From contig JANRLV010000058.1 in the NCBI GenBank assembly GCA_033762195.1, positions 1 through 64,000 on the forward strand: 64,000 bases of DNA. The letters are read 5' to 3'. The DNA is from SpSt-398 sp033762195 (GTDB taxonomy: Bacteria; Bacteroidota; Bacteroidia; Chitinophagales; Chitinophagaceae). The notes under the pieces were generated by a model. The model did not search any database. It saw only the letters and a list, made by a program, of their open reading frames with translations, and had not been told where the DNA came from. Below are positions 1 through 7,306 of the stretch, piece after piece. The position numbers were made by a program, and so were the translations under genes. The number at the start of each line of letters is the position of its first letter. The first letter of the stretch is position 1.

Positions 1-98
1 CAGAGCAAGTAGATTGCTCTTAGCCTTGCGCACGGCTCTGCGCCTGGGTGGTACCATCCCTCCGCGTACCTCCGCGTCCTCTTGTTCTCTGCGGTGAA
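1..98. other. Left-edge intergenic segment with hairpin and low-complexity repeat
   Basis: No gene is visible here. Bases 2-20 form a perfect 7-bp stem (AGAGCAA / TTGCTCT) with a 5-base loop. Bases 57-95 hold repetitive CTCCGCG / CTCTGCGG text of the low-complexity kind often scattered between genes in this phylum. There is no T-run, so calling the hairpin a terminator would be weak. The segment lies just beyond the 3' end of the minus-strand hydrolase. Confidence 0.4.
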
Positions 99-1070
99 TC
101 ATCTATTTATAAATCTTTCTACCTCCTCCACCCATTTCGCATTCTCCGACCAGCACAACGGCACATGCCCCGACTTTTCATAGATCACTAATTTCTTATC
201 CGTTCCGGGAACCGCGTCAAACACCGACCGCACTTCTCCTTCTTTTACATAATCATCCTGATTGCCCCATTGTATCAAGACCGGACATGGTATCTTCTTT
301 GCATATTTCGCCGTTTTGAAACCATATCCCCAATACCCTTGTTCCAATCCCACCCAAAAAGTGACAAAGAACGCAAAGGGTTCATCGGGAAAACCCAGGT
401 TGCGGGCGCGGCTGCGCAAATGATCCTGCAAAGAGCCAAAAGGCATTTCCAGAATGAGTTTCTCGGGTTTTAATTCATAATCGGTAATGGCCTTGGTCAT
501 CACCACCGCGCCAACTGACATGCCCCAGAACACAATGTTCTTTTCGCCTTGGGCGCGTAAATGATCGTAGGCCAGTTTGATCTCTTCGGTTTCCTTATAC
601 CCAATGGAAAAGGCTTTGCCTTCACTTTCACCATGCGCCCGCAGGTCAATCAACAAGGTATTGTACCCCATCACGCGAAACTCAGACGCTTCATTTAATG
701 GATGTCCTTTATTGGACCCAAGTCCGTGTACCAGGATAACAGTTCCAACAGCACTATCCGCCGGTATGTACCAGGCACTGATCTTCTTTCCATTCTTTAG
801 CTGAAACGCCAATGTTTCATAGGCAGTAGGTGGTGTGTATTGAATGGGGGTGCGGGCCAACCTTTTCCCCGTCATCAATCGCCAGGTGCGCAGAAAGATA
901 GAGCCGGAAGAACCTTGTTGTTCATACACGGCCTTGTCGGTATAAAAATGAGTGAGCCGGTGCGCATGAAAAGCGGCAGCAATATTGATCAGTACGAACT
1001 GAAAGATCAATACACGAAAGACCCATCGCAGGATGGTTCTCCAGGTGGTGTTTTTCCGGGCAGGTTGCAT
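99..1070 (-). CDS. Membrane-anchored alpha/beta hydrolase
   Basis: The 323-residue protein has one N-terminal membrane segment (about residues 12-34) followed by an alpha/beta-hydrolase domain. The oxyanion-hole region is HGLGS (115-119). The nucleophile elbow GMSVGA places the catalytic Ser at 185. The Asp is near 272 and the His in SGHVP at 302, so the triad is complete. The family hydrolyses esters or peptides, but the substrate cannot be read from sequence; BEM46/YfhR-like hydrolases are the nearest recognisable group. The gene lies downstream of acs on the same strand, separated from it by a strong terminator, so it is probably transcribed on its own. Confidence 0.8.
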   Translation of the reverse strand: MQPARKNTTWRTILRWVFRVLIFQFVLINIAAAFHAHRLTHFYTDKAVYEQQGSSGSIFLRTWRLMTGKRLARTPIQYTPPTAYETLAFQLKNGKKISAWYIPADSAVGTVILVHGLGSNKGHPLNEASEFRVMGYNTLLIDLRAHGESEGKAFSIGYKETEEIKLAYDHLRAQGEKNIVFWGMSVGAVVMTKAITDYELKPEKLILEMPFGSLQDHLRSRARNLGFPDEPFAFFVTFWVGLEQGYWGYGFKTAKYAKKIPCPVLIQWGNQDDYVKEGEVRSVFDAVPGTDKKLVIYEKSGHVPLCWSENAKWVEEVERFINR

Positions 1071-1073
1071 GAT

Positions 1074-1104
1074 AAAAAAGGCTGTCCTGCGCGAGGACAG
1101 CCTT
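1074..1104 (-). terminator. Rho-independent terminator of acs
   Basis: Bases 1078-1088 (AAGGCTGTCCT) pair perfectly with 1094-1104 around a 5-base loop. Read on the minus strand the stem is followed by six T (1079-1074). It lies between the acs stop and the hydrolase start. Confidence 0.85.
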
Positions 1105-1177
1105 CAAAAATAATTTTTAAACGGGAAGTTTCTAAATATCCCGTGTATTTTGGTCTATGACCCTCATTTTAAGGAGG

Positions 1178-3103
1178 TTATACCCGCCCCCGCTTGATCT
1201 CCTCCACCACGCCCGGGTCGAGCAAAGTGGTGGTATCGCCCAGGTTATCCATGTCTCCCTCGGCAATCTTGCGCAGGATACGCCGCATGATCTTTCCGCT
1301 TCGGGTTTTTGGCAAACCGGGAACAAACTGGATCTTATCCGGCTTGGCAATGGGCCCGATCACACGGGTTACGGTTTGTAAAATATCCTGCCGGGTAAGA
1401 TTCTCATCGCCATGTACGTGCTCATAAATAACATAGGCATAGATACCTTGTCCTTTGATATCGTGCGGATAACCCACTACGGCGCTTTCCACCACTCCCG
1501 CGTGCATATTGATCGCGTTCTCAACTTCAGCAGTACCCAACCGGTGACCACTTACATTCAATACATCATCCACTCTGCCGGTGATACGGTAGTTTCCGTT
1601 TTCATCGCGCAAGGCTCCGTCACCGGTAAAATATAAATTGGGGTAGGCCGAGAAATAGTTGGTACGGCATCTTTCATGATCACCATAGGTGGTGCGAATG
1701 ATCGAAGGCCAGGGGAACTTTATACAGAGGTTGCCACTGACGTTGTTACCCAGCACTTCATTCCCGTTCTCATCCACGAGGATGGGTTGCACACCGGGCA
1801 ACGGCAAGGTTGCATAGGTAGGTTTGGCAGGAGTTATACCGGCCATATTGGAAATGAGTATGCCGCCTGTTTCGGTTTGCCACCAGGTATCCACGATCGG
1901 GCATCGGCCTTTTCCTATATTTTCATCATACCAATGCCAGGCTTCCTGGTTGATGGGCTCGCCCACGGTACCGAGTACTTTTAGCGAATCGAGTTTGTGG
2001 CCATGTACATGCCCTAACCCAAATCCCATCAATGAACGAATAGCCGTGGGTGCCGTATACAGCACATTGACCTTGTACTTATCCACGATATCCCAGAAAC
2101 GGCCTGCATCAGGCCAGGTGGGTACCCCCTCAAACATCAGGGTGGTAGCGCCGGCACTTAACGGACCATATAATATATAACTGTGCCCGGTGATCCAGCC
2201 AATATCGGCCTTACAGAAATGAATATCCTCGGGTTGGTATTGAAAAACATTTACAAATGTGTAGCCGGTGTACACCATGTACCCGCCACAGGAGTGCACC
2301 ACGCCCTTGGGTTTGCCGGTAGAGCCCGAGGTATATAAAATAAACAGGGGGTCTTCCGCATCCATTTCCTCCGCCGGAAAATGAACCTTGCCTTCCTGTT
2401 CCACCTGGTGTTCGGCATGTTCCATTTCATCTTCCCACCATACATCGCGGCCTTTGAGCATGGAGACCGGGGTGCGTGTTCGTGTATAGACAATTACTTT
2501 TTTGATAGTCCGGTTCCCGATCAACGCATCATCGATCACACTTTTTAAAGGAATATCCTTGTTTCCCCGATAAGCTCCATCACAGGTCACAATAAATTCC
2601 GCATTGGCATCATACAAGCGGTCGGCAATGCTTTGCGCGGAAAATCCACCAAAGATCACACTATGAATAGCCCCTACACGAGCGCAACCAAGTACGGCAT
2701 AAGCGAGTTCAGGCACCATCCCCATATATATACATACGCGGTCACCCTTTTTTACCCCATTATTGCGCAAGACCTGCGCAAACTGACAAACACGTTTGTG
2801 CAACCGGTTATAGGTTACCACACGGGTTCTTTCCTCCGGGTTATTGGGCTCCCAGATGATGGCCGGTTTGTCACCCAACTTCTCCAGGTGGCGATCGATA
2901 CAATTTTCGGTGATATTTAATTTACCTCCCTTGAACCATTCAATGGTGGGTTCAGTGAAATTCCAGTTAAGTACCTTGTCCCATTTTTTTCTCCAATAAA
3001 AATTATCCGCTACCCCGGCCCAAAAACCTTCGGGGTCCTCTACACTCTTTTTGTAAGCGGCATGATACTCTTCGGCTGACTTGATCTGAAAGGGGTATGA
3101 CAT
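1178..3103 (-). CDS. acs: Acetyl-CoA synthetase (AMP-forming)
   Basis: The 641-residue enzyme activates acetate to acetyl-CoA through acetyl-AMP in the cytoplasm. It has the usual length and domain order: an N-terminal ACAS segment, then the AMP-binding core with YTSGSTGKPKG near residues 257-268. The WWQTETGG motif follows, then the C-terminal domain with KTRSGKIMRR near 599-608, which contains the lysine acetylated in the family. The gene starts a minus-strand unit and is divergent from the zinc-finger gene at 3231. Its upstream region holds three GCTAAA-N4-TATA repeats. A porin, a symporter, a symporter-type sensor kinase and a second acyl-CoA ligase follow on the other strand, which suggests an acetate scavenging role. 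Confidence 0.96.
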   Translation of the reverse strand: MSYPFQIKSAEEYHAAYKKSVEDPEGFWAGVADNFYWRKKWDKVLNWNFTEPTIEWFKGGKLNITENCIDRHLEKLGDKPAIIWEPNNPEERTRVVTYNRLHKRVCQFAQVLRNNGVKKGDRVCIYMGMVPELAYAVLGCARVGAIHSVIFGGFSAQSIADRLYDANAEFIVTCDGAYRGNKDIPLKSVIDDALIGNRTIKKVIVYTRTRTPVSMLKGRDVWWEDEMEHAEHQVEQEGKVHFPAEEMDAEDPLFILYTSGSTGKPKGVVHSCGGYMVYTGYTFVNVFQYQPEDIHFCKADIGWITGHSYILYGPLSAGATTLMFEGVPTWPDAGRFWDIVDKYKVNVLYTAPTAIRSLMGFGLGHVHGHKLDSLKVLGTVGEPINQEAWHWYDENIGKGRCPIVDTWWQTETGGILISNMAGITPAKPTYATLPLPGVQPILVDENGNEVLGNNVSGNLCIKFPWPSIIRTTYGDHERCRTNYFSAYPNLYFTGDGALRDENGNYRITGRVDDVLNVSGHRLGTAEVENAINMHAGVVESAVVGYPHDIKGQGIYAYVIYEHVHGDENLTRQDILQTVTRVIGPIAKPDKIQFVPGLPKTRSGKIMRRILRKIAEGDMDNLGDTTTLLDPGVVEEIKRGRV

Positions 3104-3163
3104 GACAATCGGTTTGAGGCGATAAAAGTAAAGAAGAAACCAACCAGGGGGAAACCTTATTTT

Positions 3164-3210
3164 GCTAAATTGGTATATTTATGCTAAAATGATATAGCTA
3201 AAGATTTATA
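3164..3210. promoter_or_regulatory. Three direct repeats GCTAAA-N4-TATA (candidate operator)
   Basis: GCTAAA-N4-TATA occurs at 3164-3177, 3183-3196 and 3197-3210, all in the same orientation. The second and third copies abut; the first is six bases away. They fill the space between the acs start (3103) and the zinc-finger gene start (3231). Direct repeats in a divergent intergenic region suggest a regulator-binding site. Which protein binds is inference. Confidence 0.5.
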
Positions 3211-3230
3211 TTGCTTTTAAACACGATTGC

Positions 3231-3659
3231 ATGAAAGAGATTGCTTGCCCAAAATGCCGCGGGGAGGAACTCATCAAAAGCGGTATCGTCAAAGGAAGGC
3301 AACGTTATCGTTGCAAGCATTGCGCCTATTCCTTTACTGTTTTGAAGGAGGGGAAAAATATTGACCCCTACTATGTAATCAAAGCACTTCAACTATACAT
3401 CGAGGGGGTCACTTTCCGGGAGATAGAACGTATTCTGGGCATCAGCCATGTTTCGGTAATGAACTGGGTGAAAAAGTACAATGTGAAAGCCCCGGCAAAT
3501 TATGAATACCGACCGACTTACAAAGTATTGACGCACGGGGAGCTGCTTGATTTTTTCAGGGATAAGGAGTCAATGAAGAGTGCAGGTTGTATGATCACTG
3601 AGTTGGGTGACAAATTCATGGTGATAAAATGGGAGCGTTTCCGAAAAAATGGAGGATAA
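3231..3659 (+). CDS. Stand-alone IS1 InsA-type zinc-finger/HTH protein
   Basis: The 142-residue protein begins with a four-cysteine zinc ribbon (CPKC near 7-10, CKHC near 33-36) typical of the IS1/IS1595 transposase N-terminal domain. A helix-turn-helix follows at about residues 60-85 (TFREIERILGISHVSVMNWV). No DDE catalytic domain follows. Instead there is a C-terminal part of about 45 residues that I do not recognise. No terminal inverted repeats or second transposase frame were seen. It sits between acs and the porin/symporter genes, so a domesticated DNA-binding regulator is more likely than an active transposase. Confidence 0.65.
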   Translation: MKEIACPKCRGEELIKSGIVKGRQRYRCKHCAYSFTVLKEGKNIDPYYVIKALQLYIEGVTFREIERILGISHVSVMNWVKKYNVKAPANYEYRPTYKVLTHGELLDFFRDKESMKSAGCMITELGDKFMVIKWERFRKNGG

Positions 3660-3747
3660 AACTATAACAATTAGCAGGAATATACCCGGCGTTTGGCAAC
3701 TGCCTGAGCAAAGTTTGATATTCGGCATGCATTTAAACTTACTTGCT

Positions 3748-5139
3748 ATGCCAAAAAAAACGATTGCACTTGCCTTAGCTGTCTGCGCTTTTATTAAAGC
3801 GGGCGCTCAGGGGAATGCCACCCCCGGAGTTGACCACAGCTATAAACCCATGGTACTTAAACTGGATGAAAAGGGTCAGAAATTCATTCGCTTCATTACC
3901 TGGCACCAGATGTGGATCACCCATGTTGAAAACAATCCAGGCACCCTGGATGTAAATGGAAATTTCCAGAAGAATTCGAATGACATGGCCATTCGCCGTT
4001 CACGTTTTCTTATTCAGGCACAGGTTTCACCGCGTTTTATGATCATCAGTCATTGGGGCATCAACAACCAGAGCTTCCTTAATGGAGGCGGCGCGGGTTC
4101 GCTTGGTACCGGAGCCAGCGCTGCAGGCCAGGGAGGAAAACGTCCACAATTGTATATCCATGATGCATGGACGGAGTTTGCTGTAAAACCAGTGAAGTTC
4201 CATGTTGGCGCCGGACTCCATTATTGGAATGGGGTATCGCGGTTGAGCAGCCAAAGCACGCTCAACTTCATGACCATGGATGCACCAATCTTCAATTGGT
4301 ACAATATAGAAACCACCGATCAGTTTGCCCGCCAGCTCGGTATGTATGCCAAGGGGCAGCTCGGCAGGTTTGACTACCGGGTGCATCTTAATAAACCATT
4401 TGCCTTTGGTGTGGCGCCTGCTACGGTTACCAGCACCAATGCCACAAATGTTCTCAATGAACATTGGAGCACGGGAGGTTATTTCAACATTATGTTGCGT
4501 GATAAAGAGAGCAATATACTCCCCTTCTTTGTAGGTTCATACCTGGGAAGTAAGAAAGTATTTAATATCGGGGCCGGTTGGTATCATCAAAAAGGAGTAA
4601 CGGCTACTAAGCCTTCTTCCACGGCTCCGGTTAAAGAGCATGCCCAAACCAACCTGGGGCTGGATGTTTTTCTGGATATGCCCCTGAATAAGAATAAGGG
4701 CACCGCGCTAAATGTGTATAGTGTATTCTATCATTCCGACTACGGCCCTAACTACCTGCGTAATATCGGCATCCTGAACCTGCATGCAAACACTCAAACG
4801 GTGAGCAGTAACCCAAAATCAAGCTGGTCGGGCGGGGGCAATATGCAACCGACTTTAGGAACCGGAAATATCTGGTACACTCAGGTAGGTTACCTGCTTC
4901 CGAAATTAAAAAACGGGACAGCTTTCATGCCATATGCTACATTTACTTATAAGAATTTTGAACGGATCGGAAAGGCATCCGGCCAAATGGACCTGGGCCT
5001 GAATTACCTGGTCAGTGGGCATAATGCCAAGGTCACCTTGCAGTACAGCACACGACCGGTGTATGAGACTTCGAGCGGAAATCCGGTACGTAGTGGTTCC
5101 AAAGGACAACTCACCCTTCAAACACATATTTTCCTCTAA
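3748..5139 (+). CDS. Outer-membrane beta-barrel porin
   Basis: The start at 3748 is chosen because it gives a clean signal peptide (MPKKTIALALAVCAFIKAGA, cleavage before QG); upstream in-frame starts would add a non-signal extension. The mature part of about 440 residues is rich in alternating aromatic/polar strands and ends in a hydrophobic residue (THIFL), as outer-membrane barrels do. It resembles phosphate-selective-porin-type (OprP/OprO-like) proteins of Bacteroidota, but no substrate can be read. It is followed after 15 bases by the MHS symporter, so the pair could move an organic acid across both membranes. Confidence 0.7.
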   Translation: MPKKTIALALAVCAFIKAGAQGNATPGVDHSYKPMVLKLDEKGQKFIRFITWHQMWITHVENNPGTLDVNGNFQKNSNDMAIRRSRFLIQAQVSPRFMIISHWGINNQSFLNGGGAGSLGTGASAAGQGGKRPQLYIHDAWTEFAVKPVKFHVGAGLHYWNGVSRLSSQSTLNFMTMDAPIFNWYNIETTDQFARQLGMYAKGQLGRFDYRVHLNKPFAFGVAPATVTSTNATNVLNEHWSTGGYFNIMLRDKESNILPFFVGSYLGSKKVFNIGAGWYHQKGVTATKPSSTAPVKEHAQTNLGLDVFLDMPLNKNKGTALNVYSVFYHSDYGPNYLRNIGILNLHANTQTVSSNPKSSWSGGGNMQPTLGTGNIWYTQVGYLLPKLKNGTAFMPYATFTYKNFERIGKASGQMDLGLNYLVSGHNAKVTLQYSTRPVYETSSGNPVRSGSKGQLTLQTHIFL

Positions 5140-5154
5140 ACAAAATCAACTATT

Positions 5155-6729
5155 ATGAGTTTCCAAACAGAAAAAAAGGGGCTGGCCGGTATCATTGCCG
5201 CTTCTTCGGTGGGGACTTTGATCGAGTGGTACGACTTCTATATTTTCGGAAGCTTGGCCACCATCATCGCCACCAAGTTCTTTCCTTCGGGCAATCCAAC
5301 CCTGGCGCTTTTGTCCACCCTGGCTACCTTTGCGGCAGGCTTTGTGGTTCGTCCATTTGGCGCTTTGTTCTTTGGCCGGCTGGGTGACCTTATTGGCCGG
5401 AAATACACCTTTCTCCTGACACTTGTCATCATGGGGCTGTCTACATTTCTTATTGGATGTATCCCCAGCTATGAATCGATCGGGTATCTTGCCCCCATCC
5501 TGGTGTTGATCCTTCGCCTTCTCCAAGGTCTTGCCCTGGGTGGTGAGTATGGAGGGGCTGCTACCTATGTGGCGGAACATTCACCGGCTGAACGAAGAGG
5601 TTTTTGGACCTCGTGGATTCAAACCACCGCTACCGTAGGTCTTTTTGTTTCCCTCCTGGTGATCATTACGGTCAAAGGATCCATGAATGAAACCAAATTC
5701 AATGATTGGGGCTGGCGTGTTCCATTCTGGATCTCCATCATCATGGTGGCTATATCCATCATCATCCGGATGCGGATGAAAGAATCACCCCTGTTTGCCA
5801 AAGTAAAAGCAGAAGGAAAGATTTCAGTCAACCCGCTAAAAGAAAGTTTTGGGCATCGGCTGAACTTCAAGTTTGTGTTGCTCGCCCTGTTTGGTGCCAC
5901 CATGGGCCAGGGTGTTGTATGGTATACCGGACAGTTCTATGCACTCAGCTTTATTCAGAACACCTTGAGTGTGGATGTATCCCAGGCCAGTAAGCTGATC
6001 ATGTGGGCCCTGCTTTTTGGCACACCTTTCTTTGTGGTATTTGGCGCCTTGTCCGACCGTATCGGGCGAAAATGGATCATGATGATCGGTATGCTTATCG
6101 CGATCGTAAGTTATCGTTATATCTATTCTTCCATGTATGATGCCGGAAGTGTTAAGGCAAAAACAGAGATCGTCGATCAGGCTAAAACGGTGATAAAAAC
6201 CGAGGCTGATGCCAAACATGCTGGCGACTCCGTGCGAACGACTACAATCTCCAGGGTGTACACCGATGGAACTGTATTGACAGAAGTAAAAAAAGAAACC
6301 CTGCATGCAGATATCAGCAAGGCCGATCCGGCCAAGGATGTCAAAGTCACCAAAACAGCGATCCTGGATAAAAGTTCCTTCTGGAAACTCGTGTTCTGGG
6401 TTTTTGTACAGGTGCTCTTTGTAACCATGGTCTATGGCCCCATTGCCGCCTTCCTGGTGGAAATGTTCCCCACACGTATACGTTATACGTCCATGTCGTT
6501 GCCTTATCATATCGGGAATGGTATCTTTGGAGGTCTGCTGCCGGCCGTGGCCACTTTCCTGGCCACCAAGGCTACACAGGCCAATGAAGCCGCTGCGAAA
6601 TTGGGTGAAAAACTTCCTTATGATAAACCCTTCCTGGAAGGACTTTGGTACCCGATCATCATTGCCGCCGTCTGTTTGATCATTGGCGTGTTGTATATTA
6701 ACGGAGAAGATAACCGCATTGAAGACTAA
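5155..6729 (+). CDS. MHS-family MFS metabolite:proton symporter with large hydrophilic insert
   Basis: The 524-residue inner-membrane transporter begins with the MHS signature (SSVGTLIEWYDFYIFG) and has the MFS loop motif GRLGDLIGRKY near residue 82 plus a second copy (GALSDRIGRKW) near residue 300. Members (ProP, ShiA, KgtP) import organic acids or betaines with protons. A hydrophilic, charged stretch of about 80 residues (about 325-405) interrupts the second half. This makes the protein longer than the usual 430-450 residues. The porin upstream and a small membrane protein downstream suggest an operon. Acetate or another short acid is the contextual guess. Confidence 0.85.
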   Translation: MSFQTEKKGLAGIIAASSVGTLIEWYDFYIFGSLATIIATKFFPSGNPTLALLSTLATFAAGFVVRPFGALFFGRLGDLIGRKYTFLLTLVIMGLSTFLIGCIPSYESIGYLAPILVLILRLLQGLALGGEYGGAATYVAEHSPAERRGFWTSWIQTTATVGLFVSLLVIITVKGSMNETKFNDWGWRVPFWISIIMVAISIIIRMRMKESPLFAKVKAEGKISVNPLKESFGHRLNFKFVLLALFGATMGQGVVWYTGQFYALSFIQNTLSVDVSQASKLIMWALLFGTPFFVVFGALSDRIGRKWIMMIGMLIAIVSYRYIYSSMYDAGSVKAKTEIVDQAKTVIKTEADAKHAGDSVRTTTISRVYTDGTVLTEVKKETLHADISKADPAKDVKVTKTAILDKSSFWKLVFWVFVQVLFVTMVYGPIAAFLVEMFPTRIRYTSMSLPYHIGNGIFGGLLPAVATFLATKATQANEAAAKLGEKLPYDKPFLEGLWYPIIIAAVCLIIGVLYINGEDNRIED

Positions 6730-6753
6730 TTTTTCACCTTACAAACGAAATTT

Positions 6754-7011
6754 ATGAACCAGATCAGAAAATATATGGGACTTGTTTGGATCGCCCTGGC
6801 ATTGATCGCAGGTTATTACCTGATCGTATCGCAGGCCATCCCAAAATTTGAAAGCCCCAAACCTGAGGACAGGATCCCGGCCATCATTTATGCCTTTATC
6901 CTCACCCCGATCATTGTGGGAGGACTGCTGGTGTTTGGCTACTATGCCATCAAAGGAGAGTATGACATCTATGAAGACAAAGAACACCACCTGCATATAA
7001 AAGAAGACTGA
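6754..7011 (+). CDS. Small two-helix membrane protein (DUF6814-like)
   Basis: The 85-residue protein has two membrane segments (about residues 8-28 and 44-66) and an acidic, histidine-containing tail. It starts 24 bases after the symporter stop and ends at a strong terminator, so it is the last gene of the porin/symporter unit. I associate it with the DUF6814 family seen beside MHS transporters in Bacteroidota, from memory only. An accessory or stabilising subunit of the transporter is a reasonable inference. Confidence 0.6.
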   Translation: MNQIRKYMGLVWIALALIAGYYLIVSQAIPKFESPKPEDRIPAIIYAFILTPIIVGGLLVFGYYAIKGEYDIYEDKEHHLHIKED

Positions 7012-7023
7012 TAAAGGGCTATG

Positions 7024-7055
7024 AAAAAACCGCCATGCCGTCATGGCGGTTTTTT
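7024..7055. terminator. Bidirectional Rho-independent terminator
   Basis: A perfect 14-bp stem (7024-7037 with 7042-7055) closes a 4-base loop. The A-run and T-run lie within the stem ends, so it can act on both strands. It closes the porin/symporter operon. Confidence 0.9.
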
Positions 7056-7090
7056 CATTTTTATACTTACCTTTTGCTTAAAATCGCGCT

Positions 7091-7306
7091 ATGCCCGACC
7101 GTCTCAAACGACAGCGGTTTGTCTTTCTTGCCATTTTATTGACGGCACTATTTTCCTATCCCCTCATCAGCCTCGCCGATAAACCCATCACCTTTCGCGG
7201 CATACCGGCATCCTATATCTACATTTTTGGTGCCTGGATCTTTGGCATAATCCTGCTCTATCGCAATGCGGAGCGAAGAGGAAATAAACCCCGCAAAGAG
7301 GCATGA
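7091..7306 (+). CDS. Small membrane protein overlapping the symporter-kinase gene
   Basis: The 71-residue protein has two membrane helices (about residues 10-29 and 40-60) and a basic C-terminus. Its stop overlaps the next start by 4 bases (ATGA), which indicates translational coupling. Its layout resembles the small DUF485/DUF3311-type partners of SSS transporters (for example YjcH with ActP). It also recalls the small CbrX frame that overlaps cbrA in Pseudomonas. The family match is by shape only. It probably assembles with the transporter part of the kinase. Confidence 0.6.
   Translation: MPDRLKRQRFVFLAILLTALFSYPLISLADKPITFRGIPASYIYIFGAWIFGIILLYRNAERRGNKPRKEA

Noticed and set aside
840..1160. 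Plus-strand frame opposite the hydrolase start and acs terminator
   Set aside because: It runs through the reverse complement of a real gene and a terminator, with no recognisable domain.
3231..3659. Intact IS1-type insertion element
   Set aside because: There is no catalytic frame, no terminal inverted repeats and no target duplication around the gene, so only a domesticated fragment is supported.
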